Counted from the stretch's first letter, positions 1-7,523 are shown. The stretch: DNA of 34,678 nt from Planococcus koreensis (GCF_004761975.1 NZ_RQII01000069.1:1-34678), one strand, 5' to 3'. Program-made: numbers and translations. Notes: a model not told the origin generated them from the letters alone.

Positions 1-623
1 GAATTTCCAAAGTAGTCCGCTGACGGAACTGCCGATGGAAACTTATTTCCCAGCCAAAGCGCAATGGGTGATGGGGCACTCGCTGCCTGAGGCATTTCGT
101 TATGCGGTTCCGGTTTAACGGCATGGACAAAGTCCGGGAACTTGATGGCATCCTGAATAAAGAAAACAGGCATATTGTTGCCGACCAAATCGTAATTCCC
201 TTCTTCCGTATAGAATTTTGTCGCAAACCCACGGACATCCCTCACGGTTTCAGCGGAACCTCTAGATCCTGCTACAGTGGAGAAACGAACGAAAACAGGC
301 GTTTTCTTGCCTTTCTCGGACAGGAATTTGGCTTTCGTCAAATGTTCCAATGAATCATATGCTTCGAAAACACCATGCGCCGCATAGCCTCTGGCATGGA
401 CCACACGCTCAGGAATTCGCTCATGGTCAAAATGCGTCATTTTTTCGCGGAAATGAAAATCCTCCATCAGCGTTGGCCCGCGTTCTCCAGCTTTCAGTGA
501 AAATTCATCCTCCGATACTTTGACTCCCTGGTTGGTTGTAAGATCCTTACCGGCGTCATCGCTGCGGAATTGCTCCAACTGTTCGTCTTTGCTGTCAGCG
601 CCGATTTTTGTTTTCTTATCCAT
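1..623 (-). CDS. Catalase (monofunctional, heme), N-terminal part, broken near the window edge
   Basis: Heme catalase that disproportionates hydrogen peroxide in the cytoplasm. The frame starts with ATG at 623 behind AGAGGAGTGGAGAA and stays open to the edge (207 codons). About 50 hydrophilic residues precede the family signature [14 protein letters not shown]. The distal catalytic His is near residue 76 (RVVHARG), the catalytic Asn near 150 ([14 protein letters not shown]), and [13 protein letters not shown] lies at 171-183. The family then continues AHDTFWDF, but here the frame reads [11 protein letters not shown] with no catalase likeness in any frame, so homology ends at about base 80. 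The N-terminal extension suggests the KatE/KatX-like group (inference). It is either a rearranged or truncated gene or a chimeric sequence end. Confidence 0.85.
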   Translation of the reverse strand, partial: MDKKTKIGADSKDEQLEQFRSDDAGKDLTTNQGVKVSEDEFSLKAGERGPTLMEDFHFREKMTHFDHERIPERVVHARGYAAHGVFEAYDSLEHLTKAKFLSEKGKKTPVFVRFSTVAGSRGSAETVRDVRGFATKFYTEEGNYDLVGNNMPVFFIQDAIKFPDFVHAVKPEPHNEMPQAASAPSPIALWLGNKFPSAVPSADYFGN

Positions 624-706
624 TTCTCCACTCCTCTGCCGCAATTTTCTTTCTTTAATCTTTCTACCCTCTAAATTTTTTAATAAAACGCAAAATGGAA
701 AAACAT

Positions 707-742
707 GAAAAAAGCCCTGCAGGCATAAATAGCCTGCAGGAC
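707..742 (-). terminator. Intrinsic terminator of glsA
   Basis: Read on minus, a stem CCTGCAGGC/GCCTGCAGG with a 7-nt loop is followed by a run of six T. It lies directly after the glsA stop and before the catalase ribosome site, so it separates the two units. Confidence 0.85.
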
Positions 743-749
743 TTCCCAC

Positions 750-1715
750 TTAAAATATACTTAAATCCCATTCTTTTGAAATCTGCCGCAGCATCATCGT
801 CCCTGCGGCGCTGTTCCCTTGAACATCAATCGCCGGTCCGTAAACCCCGATGCCTGCACCAGCCTTGAATTCGTAGGTCTGGGAATGCAATTTTGGAGGC
901 ACAGCCCCCATGATTCCGCCAGACACGCCGCTTTTTGCTGGGATGCCGACATGTGCCGCAAAATTGCCGGATGAATTGTACATGCCGCAGGTGACCATCA
1001 AGACTTTGGCAACTTGCGCAATTTCAGCCGAGAAATGCGTTTCCTTCGTAATCGGGTTAAAACCGTCGTATGCGATGATCAGCCCGATCAGCGCCAAGTC
1101 CTTGACGCTCATTTTGATGGAGCATTGGCGGATGTATATATCCAATGCTTCCTCCACTTCAATATCCAAAAACTTCGCTTCTTTCAAGTAGTAGGCAAGT
1201 GCCCGATTGCGATGGGATGTCTTCCATTCAGAATCGTACACTTCCTTATCAAGCTCCAACGCATGGCCGACGAGCTTTTCCAGAAATTCCAGTAAAAATT
1301 CGTATTTCTTCTGGCTTGTCGGACCTGGCAAGAGTGCAGAAATAGTTATTGCTCCTGCATTGATAAAAGGATTGAATGGTTTGTTCGGCCGGTGTATTTC
1401 AAATGGGATAATCGAATTGAACGCTTCTCCGGTCGGCTCGACATCGACGCGCTCCAACACGAAATCCAAGCCGTAATGGCAGCTGACAGCGATGAACGTC
1501 AAGGCCTTCGATATGCTTTGCAGTGTAAATTCCTTGTCCGTATCCCCTGCACAATAATAATGGCCGTCTTCATCGACCATGCAAATGCCCAGAAGGCTTG
1601 GATCGACTTTGCCAAGCGCTGGAATATATTGGGCGGTCGTGCCTAAGACGGCATGTCCCTTGTTTTCTTTCACCCATGCTTCGAGTTGCTCCTGGATATG
1701 CGGGTTTTCCTTCAT
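750..1715 (-). CDS. glsA: Glutaminase A
   Basis: Hydrolyses L-glutamine to glutamate and ammonia in the cytoplasm. The protein is 321 aa, about the usual length of the serine-dependent beta-lactamase-like glutaminase family. Ser67 and Lys70 sit in the SISK motif (TLQSISKALTF), and NPFINAGAI and the SGVSGGIMG glycine-rich segment near the C-terminus are also typical. ATG at 1715 follows the strong site AGGAGGAGGG. It appears to be a single-gene unit between the mhqD terminator upstream and its own terminator downstream. Nothing is truncated. The family assignment is firm; a specific physiological role (glutamate supply, acid tolerance) cannot be read from the sequence. Confidence 0.95.
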   Translation of the reverse strand: MKENPHIQEQLEAWVKENKGHAVLGTTAQYIPALGKVDPSLLGICMVDEDGHYYCAGDTDKEFTLQSISKALTFIAVSCHYGLDFVLERVDVEPTGEAFNSIIPFEIHRPNKPFNPFINAGAITISALLPGPTSQKKYEFLLEFLEKLVGHALELDKEVYDSEWKTSHRNRALAYYLKEAKFLDIEVEEALDIYIRQCSIKMSVKDLALIGLIIAYDGFNPITKETHFSAEIAQVAKVLMVTCGMYNSSGNFAAHVGIPAKSGVSGGIMGAVPPKLHSQTYEFKAGAGIGVYGPAIDVQGNSAAGTMMLRQISKEWDLSIF

Positions 1716-1740
1716 AACATCCCTCCTCCTGAAATTTTGA

Positions 1741-1768
1741 AAACCCCTCTTTTACGCAAGAGGGGTTG
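1741..1768 (-). terminator. Intrinsic terminator after the mhqD-like gene
   Basis: Stem AACCCCTC/GAGGGGTT with a 10-nt loop starts six bases past the stop codon and is followed on minus by TTTTC. It lies just upstream of the glsA ribosome site. Confidence 0.8.
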
Positions 1769-1773
1769 ATTGA

Positions 1774-2376
1774 TTATAAGTTATCGTACCATTCTTTCGC
1801 CGCTTCGACTTCCGGCATGGTCAATTGATGTCCATAATTTTCCCAATGAAGCTTGACGCTGGCGCCGGCATCGCTTAAAAGCCGCTCCAGATCTGTCGAC
1901 TCTTGTGCCGGGCAAATCGGGTCATTCGTACCAGCTGCAATGAATACAGGAACATTTGCCAAGTCCGGCAATTCCGTATCGCGGTTCGGCACCATCGGGT
2001 GGTGGAGAATCGCGCCTTTCAGCGCATCTGCGTATGTGAAAAGCAGATTGGCTGCAATATTCGCTCCGTTCGAGTAGCCGATGGCGATGACATTGGCACG
2101 GTCAAAACCGTGTTCTTCAGCTGCTTTGCCAATAAACTCGTGTAATTCTTCTGTCCGCATTTTTAAATCTTCCATATCGAATACACCTTCAGACAAGCGC
2201 TTGAAAAAGCGCGGCATGCCATTTTCTGAAACGTTGCCGCGGACACTTAAGACGGAAGCCTGCGAATCGATATGAGCGGCAATCGGCAGCAAGTCGTTTT
2301 CGTTGCCTCCTGTGCCATGGAGCATCAGAAATGTTGGTTTGGATGGGTCGGTACCTTTTTGGAATATGTGTTTCAT
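1774..2376 (-). CDS. mhqD: MhqD-type alpha/beta hydrolase (phospholipase/carboxylesterase family)
   Basis: Cytoplasmic serine hydrolase of 200 aa. HGTGGNE (20-26) forms the oxyanion region, the nucleophile is Ser102 in GYSNG, and the acid and base are probably Asp152 (AGTNDPICP) and His183 (YGHQLTMPE). This matches B. subtilis MhqD/YodD, whose gene belongs to the MhqR regulon induced by quinones and other electrophiles. ATG at 2376 follows AGGAGG. The promoter region carries a 20-bp near-palindrome of the MhqR type, which supports the name. The natural substrate is not known. A plain carboxylesterase of the same family is the alternative; the operator makes MhqD more likely. Confidence 0.85.
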   Translation of the reverse strand: MKHIFQKGTDPSKPTFLMLHGTGGNENDLLPIAAHIDSQASVLSVRGNVSENGMPRFFKRLSEGVFDMEDLKMRTEELHEFIGKAAEEHGFDRANVIAIGYSNGANIAANLLFTYADALKGAILHHPMVPNRDTELPDLANVPVFIAAGTNDPICPAQESTDLERLLSDAGASVKLHWENYGHQLTMPEVEAAKEWYDNL

Positions 2377-2445
2377 TTTTTAAAACCTCCTGAGATAGTA
2401 GAAAGCCCCTGTTCAGGCTTTCCCCTTTTTTGATTAGCTTAAAAC

Positions 2446-2493
2446 TTATCTTGAATTCGAGATAATAATAACATACTTTTCGTTTCATACCAA
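2446..2493 (-). promoter_or_regulatory. Sigma-A promoter of mhqD with MhqR-like operator
   Basis: On minus, -35 TTGGTA (2493-2488), a 17-bp spacer and -10 TATTAT (2470-2465). The 20-bp near-palindrome TTATCTTGAATTCGAGATAA (2446-2465, one mismatched pair) starts at the last base of the -10 and covers the expected transcription start. It matches my recollection of the B. subtilis MhqR consensus ATCTcgaAtTCgAGAT. A repressor bound there would block transcription. No mhqR gene is in the window. Confidence 0.75.
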
Positions 2494-2528
2494 CTAAACC
2501 GCTCTCAGTAAAACAGCGGTTTTCTACC

Positions 2529-2560
2529 AAAAAAAATGCAGCGGAACAGATCCGCTGCAT
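2529..2560 (-). terminator. Intrinsic terminator of hslO
   Basis: Read on minus, stem ATGCAGCGGA/TCCGCTGCAT with a 5-nt loop is followed by eight T, 14 bases past the hslO stop codon. Confidence 0.9.
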
Positions 2561-2573
2561 TCCTATTAAACTT

Positions 2574-3443
2574 CTAACCAAGCATTTCTTCGAGATGCTG
2601 TTTGGAAAAATGGTATGTTTCATTGCAGAAATGGCATTGGGCTTCCGCTTGGCCATCAGTCGCAATCATGTCCTCGATTTCTGCCGGGCCAAGGCTGACG
2701 ATAGCATTCGAGATGCGCTCACGTGAACATTGGCATTGGAATTGCACAGGCATTTTTTCAAGGACTTTGACATTCTCGCTGCCAAGAACTTCCGACAAAA
2801 TCTCTTCTGGTGTCAAGCCGTCGCGCACCATGCTTGAAATGGTCGGAATTTCCGATAGGCGCTGTTCAATATGCGCAATGACACTTTCTTCAGTGCCCGG
2901 CATCAACTGGATGATAAAGCCTCCTGAAGCCTGGATGCTATTGTCCGGATTGACAATTACGCCGACTCCGACTGAAGAAGGAATCTGCTCTGAAGTAACA
3001 ATATAATGCGTGAAGTCTTCACCCAGTTCTCCGGATACGAGCGGCACTTGCCCGACGAAAGGATGCAGCAAGCCGATGTCTTTTGATACCGACAGTGTGC
3101 CTTCCGTTCCGACAGCGCGGCGCACATCCAATTTCCCTTTTTCATTCAAATCAAAATGGGTATGCGGGTTCGACACATAGCCTCTGACTTCCCCTTTGGC
3201 ATTGGCGTCCACTAAAATCGTTCCAAGCGGGCCATTGCCGTTGATTTTGATTGTCAGCTTTTCTTCGCCTTTCATCATGGCTCCGAGCATGACGGTCGCT
3301 GTCATTGAGCGGCCAAGTGCAGCGGAAGCAGTCGGCCACGTATAATGGCGGCGCTGCGCCTCCCCAACAGATTCAGTTGTTCGTGTGGCGTAAGCACGGA
3401 CTTGCCCGTCGTACGCTAATGCTTTTACTAAATAATCATTCAT
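2574..3443 (-). CDS. hslO: Hsp33 redox-regulated chaperonin
   Basis: Cytoplasmic holdase chaperone that is switched on by oxidation of a zinc-binding four-cysteine centre. The protein is 289 aa, the usual length. The cysteines are all present: C237xC239 (QCQC) and C270xxC273 (CHFC), separated by the normal linker. The N-terminal core ([24 protein letters not shown]) is typical. ATG at 3443 has only a weak ribosome site (GAAAGTGAT). It follows the DUF896 gene by 17 bases with no terminator between, so it is probably co-transcribed with the Rrf2 regulator. In B. subtilis hslO sits beside ftsH and cysK; here it does not. Confidence 0.96.
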   Translation of the reverse strand: MNDYLVKALAYDGQVRAYATRTTESVGEAQRRHYTWPTASAALGRSMTATVMLGAMMKGEEKLTIKINGNGPLGTILVDANAKGEVRGYVSNPHTHFDLNEKGKLDVRRAVGTEGTLSVSKDIGLLHPFVGQVPLVSGELGEDFTHYIVTSEQIPSSVGVGVIVNPDNSIQASGGFIIQLMPGTEESVIAHIEQRLSEIPTISSMVRDGLTPEEILSEVLGSENVKVLEKMPVQFQCQCSRERISNAIVSLGPAEIEDMIATDGQAEAQCHFCNETYHFSKQHLEEMLG

Positions 3444-3460
3444 CTATAATCACTTTCTTT

Positions 3461-3685
3461 CTATATATTATTATTAATGGTTTTATCTTTTAATTTTTCT
3501 GGCGTAACGTCGTTGCCGAGTGGGTCGATAATCGTCAATCCGGTAACCGAACTTTCTACCTGTCCACGAATCTCGCGCAGATAATCTTCGCGCAGCACTT
3601 GCCGTTCCACTTCCTGGGCTTTCGTCAAACCTATTTCTTTTGCTATTTTTGATAATTCGTTAATGCGCGTCAAACTTGCAATCAT
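3461..3685 (-). CDS. DUF896 / UPF0291 family small protein (YnzC-like)
   Basis: A 74-aa cytoplasmic protein. The N-terminal half is a charged helical hairpin (ARINEL-type start, LTKAQEVERQVLREDYLREIRGQ) and the C-terminal part holds the family signature IDPLGNDVTPEKLK. Its biochemical role is unknown. ATG at 3685 overlaps the TGA of the Rrf2 gene as ATGA and has AAGGAGCGG upstream, which implies translational coupling. It joins the regulator to hslO in a three-gene unit. The family is sure from the signature; a function is not. Confidence 0.9.
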   Translation of the reverse strand: MIASLTRINELSKIAKEIGLTKAQEVERQVLREDYLREIRGQVESSVTGLTIIDPLGNDVTPEKLKDKTINNNI

Positions 3686-4185
3686 CGATTACCGCTCCTT
3701 TCCTGAACAAGCATTTTTTCGTTTAACCATTTTTGAAGTTCTGCCGCTTTCGGCTGGAATCGCTCTTCTTCCATCTTCCGTGCCAATGAAGCCACTGTTT
3801 CCCGCTCCATGACAGCTCTCCATGCCGACTCGGCTTCATCCATCAAATCCGTCAACAAGCAGCTGGCCTCTGTTTTTTCAAGTTCCAGCAAATCACCCAG
3901 AATCCCGCTTGGAGAATACAGCGATTGCCTGCCCTCGATAGCCAAGTAAATATCGTACACACAGATTTCCTCGGGCCGCTTCTTCAACCGAAATCCACCT
4001 TTAACGCCAGGCACTGATGCCACCAAATCCGCACTGACCAATTTCCTCAATAACTTCTGAAAATAAGTGGGTGACGCATTTAGCTGCTGGCTGATCGCTT
4101 CTCCGGAAAGCACAGCTCTGCCGGGCAGCATATTCAGCAAAAGAATGGCATATACGGATTGTTCGACCCCTGTCTTCATGTGCAT
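3682..4185 (-). CDS. Rrf2 family transcriptional regulator
   Basis: DNA-binding regulator of about 167 aa with an N-terminal winged helix (KTGVEQSVYAILLL, AISQQLNASPTYFQKLLRKL, then VKGGFRLKKRPEEI). Only two cysteines are present (about 75 and 109), so the three-cysteine Fe-S cluster of IscR/NsrR is not evident and the sensed signal is unknown. The longest frame starts with GTG at 4194; ATG at 4185 fits AGAGGTG with 6-nt spacing and gives the usual Rrf2 N-terminus. It is first in a unit with DUF896 and hslO. The palindrome over its promoter suggests autoregulation (inference). Confidence 0.9.
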   Translation of the reverse strand: MHMKTGVEQSVYAILLLNMLPGRAVLSGEAISQQLNASPTYFQKLLRKLVSADLVASVPGVKGGFRLKKRPEEICVYDIYLAIEGRQSLYSPSGILGDLLELEKTEASCLLTDLMDEAESAWRAVMERETVASLARKMEEERFQPKAAELQKWLNEKMLVQERSGNR

Positions 4186-4212
4186 GAAATTCACCTCTAT
4201 CCCTTATTAACG

Positions 4213-4266
4213 AGGACAACGATTGTCCTTGATTGCAATCATAAAATATCTCGAATTAGAAGTAAA
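4213..4266 (-). promoter_or_regulatory. Promoter of the Rrf2-DUF896-hslO unit with a palindromic operator
   Basis: On minus, -35 TTTACT (4266-4261), a 17-bp spacer and -10 TATGAT (4243-4238). Just downstream lies the perfect inverted repeat AGGACAA-CGA-TTGTCCT (4213-4229), placed over the expected start site and likely the Rrf2 operator. GATTGCAATC (4231-4240), also a palindrome, overlaps the -10. The spacer carries TATCTCGAATT (4247-4257), identical to half of the mhqD operator. Confidence 0.65.
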
Positions 4267-4282
4267 GTTTTCTGCCTGCATC

Positions 4283-4313
4283 AAAAAAACCACCCGCTGC
4301 ATGCGGATGGTTT
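4283..4313 (-). terminator. Terminator-like hairpin far downstream of the chr pair
   Basis: Read on minus, AAACCA-CCGC arms pair around GCATGCAG and are followed by seven T. The nearest gene ending before it on minus is the second chromate transporter, whose stop is about 460 bases upstream; the two repeat elements lie between. Confidence 0.6.
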
Positions 4314-4363
4314 GGAGGTTGTTGAGGAACTAAGCAACATTCAATTTGTAAAGCCGATATTCC

Positions 4364-4477
4364 GCAAAACAGCCCCGCTTTCCTGCGGGCTTGCGCCGAA
4401 CTAACTCGTGCTGACGCCCGAGTGGATTTCGGCACTTCATCGCTTCACTGCTCCCTTGGGAGTCGGGGCTGTTTTGC
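4364..4477. repeat. Intergenic repeat element with 14-bp terminal inverted repeats, copy 1
   Basis: The 114-bp unit is bounded by GCAAAACAGCCCCG (4364-4377) and its perfect reverse complement CGGGGCTGTTTTGC (4464-4477). The inside has no open frame worth calling and holds CTTGCGCCGAACTAACTCG and GAGTGGATTTCGGCACTTC, which recur in the copy at 24404-24578. The left flank CGATATTCC and right flank CCATATC are also shared. It looks like a non-coding dispersed element, MITE-like or REP-like; no transposase is near. Confidence 0.75.
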
Positions 4478-4570
4478 TCCATATCTGGAGACTAGTATTA
4501 AAGTGCAGATGGTATATCTTTGAAGTTCTTCAATCAAAAAAATAACTTGTTATTAAGAACACCTTTGAAT

Positions 4571-4698
4571 GAAGCGGAAGACGGCGACTCCTGCGGGAGC
4601 AGTGATGGAGCAAAGCGACAGAGCGACGCGAGCTGAAGGCCCCGCAGGAGCGAAGCGACGAGGAGACTGAAGCCGTGCCCGCGGAAAGCGTCCGTCTG
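4571..4698. repeat. GC-rich intergenic repeat of the Bacillales type
   Basis: A segment starting GAAGCGGAAGACGGCGACTC and ending near GCCCGCGGAAAGCGTCCGTC, with an internal inverted repeat CTCCTGCGGG (4588-4597) / CCCGCAGGAG (4641-4650). From memory it resembles a multi-copy non-coding element common between genes of Bacillus and relatives. No coding frame is visible. The rest of 4478-4775 holds nothing else I can name. Confidence 0.6.
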
Positions 4699-4775
4699 TC
4701 TCTGCATCGCTTCGCTACCTTCGAGACATGAAAGTGCGTTGAAGCAAAATGAAAAGATATATCAAGAGTCTCATA

Positions 4776-5309
4776 CTAAAACAAACCGCTGAGGCCTCCG
4801 TAGACGAGTGCGAGCAAAATGACAAACGCCGGATGGATTTTCTTGATTTCCAATAGCCAATAACTGAGCACCGCAAGTACTACGGTCTGCACACCGCCGG
4901 ACGTTTCAGCCGATGTCATGAAAAACTGCAGCGTCATGGCGCCTAAAAGAACAGCGATGACGGGACGGATCATCTTCGTGATGTTTTTGACTTTCGGGGA
5001 ATCTTTATATTTCATCAACGTCATCATCAACGCGACCATCAAAATCAGCGAAGGTGCTATCGAAGCGAACAGCCCGATAAACGAGCCGAGGATTCCGCCC
5101 TCCATATACCCAATATAGCCAGCCATTTTCGTCGCAATCGGTCCTGGGAGTGCATTCCCCAATGCCAGCACTTCCCCGAATTCCTGCGTCGTCATCCAGC
5201 CGTACCGGTCAACCACTTCCTTTTCAACAAGCGGGATGGAAGCAGGGCCTCCGCCATAGCCCAAAATGCCAGGAATAAAAAACGCCAGAAAAATGGACCA
5301 GTAAATCAC
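4776..5309 (-). CDS. Short-chain chromate (CHR family) transporter, C-terminal-type subunit
   Basis: Integral membrane protein of 177 aa, one half of a split CHR transporter. It opens with FFIPGILGYGGGPASIPL, the CHR motif, followed by DRYGWMTTQEFGEVLALGNALPGPIATKMAGYIGY and about five to six hydrophobic segments. Paired short CHR proteins (B. subtilis YwrA/YwrB, also named Chr3C/Chr3N) act together to export chromate; the physiological substrate may be another oxyanion. GTG at 5309 overlaps the TGA of the first subunit as GTGA and has AAGGAGG upstream. It is the last gene of the importer-GGT-CHR run. Confidence 0.9.
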   Translation of the reverse strand: MIYWSIFLAFFIPGILGYGGGPASIPLVEKEVVDRYGWMTTQEFGEVLALGNALPGPIATKMAGYIGYMEGGILGSFIGLFASIAPSLILMVALMMTLMKYKDSPKVKNITKMIRPVIAVLLGAMTLQFFMTSAETSGGVQTVVLAVLSYWLLEIKKIHPAFVILLALVYGGLSGLF

Positions 5310-5881
5310 GCTGTCCGCCCTCCTTTTCTAAAGCCCAGCAACACGATCAACAGAATTCCGATGATTAAAACAACCGGATGGATATGGAGGATTTCCATCA
5401 ACAGGACTGAAATTCCGAGCAGCAAGGCAGCGCGAGGCCAACCCAGGGATTGCCCGGATTTTTTCACAAAATCCCAGGTCATCACCCCAAGCATGACCGC
5501 AACAACCGGAACGACTGCTGCTGACATGCTGTTGACCCATTCCACACCCTTGAATTGCTGTAGTGCCCCTAGCAGCAGGATCATCATCAGGACCGTCGGC
5601 ACCACTAACGCAATCAGCGCAGTCATGCTGCCAACGATGCCGCCGATGCGATAGCCGATATAGCCGGCCATTTTCGTGGCAATCGGCCCTGGCATCGTAT
5701 TGGCAAGCGCCAAGGTATCGCTGAACTCGTCTTCAGTCATCCAATCATATTTTTTCACAGCTTCCGCATGGAAAAGAGGGATTGCCGACGGACCTCCGCC
5801 AAAGCCTAAAATACCGACGCGAAAAAAGGCGGCAAATAAATCGGCATTGATTTTTAAGGCTGAACCAGCCCGCGGCTCCAT
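5306..5881 (-). CDS. Short-chain chromate (CHR family) transporter, N-terminal-type subunit
   Basis: Integral membrane protein of about 191 aa and partner of the next gene. FFRVGILGFGGGPSAIPLF and the repeated DWMTEDEFSDTLALANTMPGPIATKMAGYIGYRIGG block mirror the second subunit, as expected of a duplicated half-transporter. The frame extends to TTG at 5905, and a GTG at 5902 overlaps the TGA of the GGT gene; ATG at 5881 has the better site (GAAGGG, about 9 nt) and gives the normal CHR start, so I used it. Tight packing points to co-transcription and coupled translation with the GGT gene. Confidence 0.88.
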   Translation of the reverse strand: MEPRAGSALKINADLFAAFFRVGILGFGGGPSAIPLFHAEAVKKYDWMTEDEFSDTLALANTMPGPIATKMAGYIGYRIGGIVGSMTALIALVVPTVLMMILLLGALQQFKGVEWVNSMSAAVVPVVAVMLGVMTWDFVKKSGQSLGWPRAALLLGISVLLMEILHIHPVVLIIGILLIVLLGFRKGGRTA

Positions 5882-5898
5882 CCCTTTTTTCCCTTCAG

Positions 5899-7503
5899 TC
5901 ACCAAACAGCCACGGCTCCATCCGTACGGGACTCTGTGCCGCCTGACAATACGCCCGTGTCCGGATTGCGCCAGATGATCTGGCCGCGGCCAAAAGCACC
6001 GCCGTCTGTAGCTACTTGAATTGCATGCCCTTTACGCGCAAGCGACTGCGCTAAATAATTCGGGAAGTTCGGCTCGACCAAAATCGTTTTGCCGCCCATC
6101 CATTGCCATCTCGGCATATCGAGAGCAGCCTGTGGATTCATTAAATAGTCGATGGTGTTCGTGACCACTTGGAAATGGCCTTGCGGTTGCATGTAGCCGC
6201 CCATTACGCCGAATGGACCGACCGCTTTGCCATCTTTGGTCAGGAATCCAGGAATAATCGTGTGGTATGTCCGTTTCCCGCCTTGCAGGACATTCGGATG
6301 CTGCGGTTCAAGCGAGAAATCCGCTCCGCGGTTCTGGAGGCCGATTCCCGTTCCCGGAATGACGATTCCTGAACCGAAGCCCATGTAATTGCTCTGGATA
6401 TAGGAAATCATATTGCCTTCTTCATCTGCTGCAGACAAATAAACGGTCCCGCCTTTAGGCAGCTCGTAAGGAACAGGATCTGCTGCACTTTCACTGATTG
6501 TACCGGCGCGCTGTGCCGCATATTCTTCAGACAGAAGATGTTCGACGCTGACAGGCATCGCTTCCGGTTCCGTGATAAATTCTTTGCCATCTGTGAAAGC
6601 CAGCTTCATCGCTTCGATTTGTTCATGATAGGTGTCAGCTGACTGCCATTTCGGCTCTTTCAGTTTTTTGAAGATATTCAATGCCATCAACGCTACCATG
6701 CCTTGGCCGTTGGGTGGAATTTCCCACACATCATAACCTCGGTAATTGGCGGATACCGGTTCAACCCATTGCGGTTTGAATGCTGCAAGGTCCTCTTTTG
6801 CAAGGAAACCATTATGCTCTTTCATGAAAGCATCGATTTTTTCAGCGAGCGGCCCTTCGTAGAAAGAACGCCCTTCTGTTTCAGCTATTTCCTTCAATGT
6901 CGACGCATGTCCTGGCGAAGACCACATTTCTCCGATTTCCGGAGCCTGGCCATTCGGTGCGAACGTATCGAACCACGATTGGTATTCTTCGGAAGTGAAC
7001 GAATCCTTGAATTTTTCATAGGCCGCTTTCCAGTACTTGCCGAGAATCGGCGTCAACGGATAGCCTTCTTCTGCATAGCGGATTGCCGGTTTTAACGCTT
7101 CGGACAAAGGCAATTTGCCGAATTTGCTGGAAAGTTCCGCCCATGCAGCGGGAACGCCAGGAACGGTTACCGGCACGACACCGTGGACCGGCATCTTGTC
7201 GTGACCAAGCGCTTTTACCGCTTCTACTGAAATCTTCGCCGGTGCCGGACCAGAACTGTTCAGTCCGTGGAGCTTGTCCTTCACCCATACCAAAGCAAAT
7301 GCATCTCCCCCGATTCCATTGGAAGTCGGTTCAACGACCGTCAGCGCTGCCGCTGTCGCAATTGCAGCATCAATTGCATTGCCGCCGTTTTGCATCACTT
7401 CGATTCCTGCTTGGGCCGCTAAAGGCTGGGAAGTTGCAACCATGCCCTTTTTTGAAAATACCGTATGCCTTTTCGATTCGAATGGGTGCTGTAAATAGTC
7501 CAT
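5899..7503 (-). CDS. Gamma-glutamyltransferase family enzyme, cytoplasmic (YwrD/HpxW-like)
   Basis: N-terminal-nucleophile hydrolase of 534 aa in the GGT family, expected to cleave itself before Thr353 (KGGTVYLSAADEEGN) into large and small subunits. GNAIDAAIATAAALTVVEP and SNGIGGDAF are family hallmarks. No signal peptide is present, so it works inside the cell. The site where classical GGT has the substrate-binding Arg (RExAP) reads SSGPAPAK, and MGGYMQPQGHFQ replaces the usual glycine motif, as in YwrD and oxamate amidohydrolase. Substrate is therefore open: gamma-glutamyl peptides fit the neighbouring importer. ATG at 7503 follows TGGAGG. Confidence 0.9.
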   Translation of the reverse strand: MDYLQHPFESKRHTVFSKKGMVATSQPLAAQAGIEVMQNGGNAIDAAIATAAALTVVEPTSNGIGGDAFALVWVKDKLHGLNSSGPAPAKISVEAVKALGHDKMPVHGVVPVTVPGVPAAWAELSSKFGKLPLSEALKPAIRYAEEGYPLTPILGKYWKAAYEKFKDSFTSEEYQSWFDTFAPNGQAPEIGEMWSSPGHASTLKEIAETEGRSFYEGPLAEKIDAFMKEHNGFLAKEDLAAFKPQWVEPVSANYRGYDVWEIPPNGQGMVALMALNIFKKLKEPKWQSADTYHEQIEAMKLAFTDGKEFITEPEAMPVSVEHLLSEEYAAQRAGTISESAADPVPYELPKGGTVYLSAADEEGNMISYIQSNYMGFGSGIVIPGTGIGLQNRGADFSLEPQHPNVLQGGKRTYHTIIPGFLTKDGKAVGPFGVMGGYMQPQGHFQVVTNTIDYLMNPQAALDMPRWQWMGGKTILVEPNFPNYLAQSLARKGHAIQVATDGGAFGRGQIIWRNPDTGVLSGGTESRTDGAVAVW

Positions 7504-7523
7504 TGAAATTCCTCCAGTTATAA

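Noticed and set aside
2401-2525. Two terminator-like hairpins reading rightwards (2401-2431 and 2498-2525)
   Set aside because: No plus-strand gene ends there; the first lies in the mhqD leader and the second upstream of its promoter. They may be leader structures, but I cannot support a role.
2189-2665. 158-aa minus-strand frame across the mhqD-hslO gap
   Set aside because: It overlaps both real genes out of frame and runs through the hslO terminator and mhqD promoter.
4364-4477. Insertion sequence with transposase
   Set aside because: Too short and no open frame; only the terminal inverted repeats are IS-like.
7083-7523. 146-aa plus-strand frame
   Set aside because: Shadow of the 5' part of the GGT gene; the composition is arginine/proline-rich as expected for antisense.
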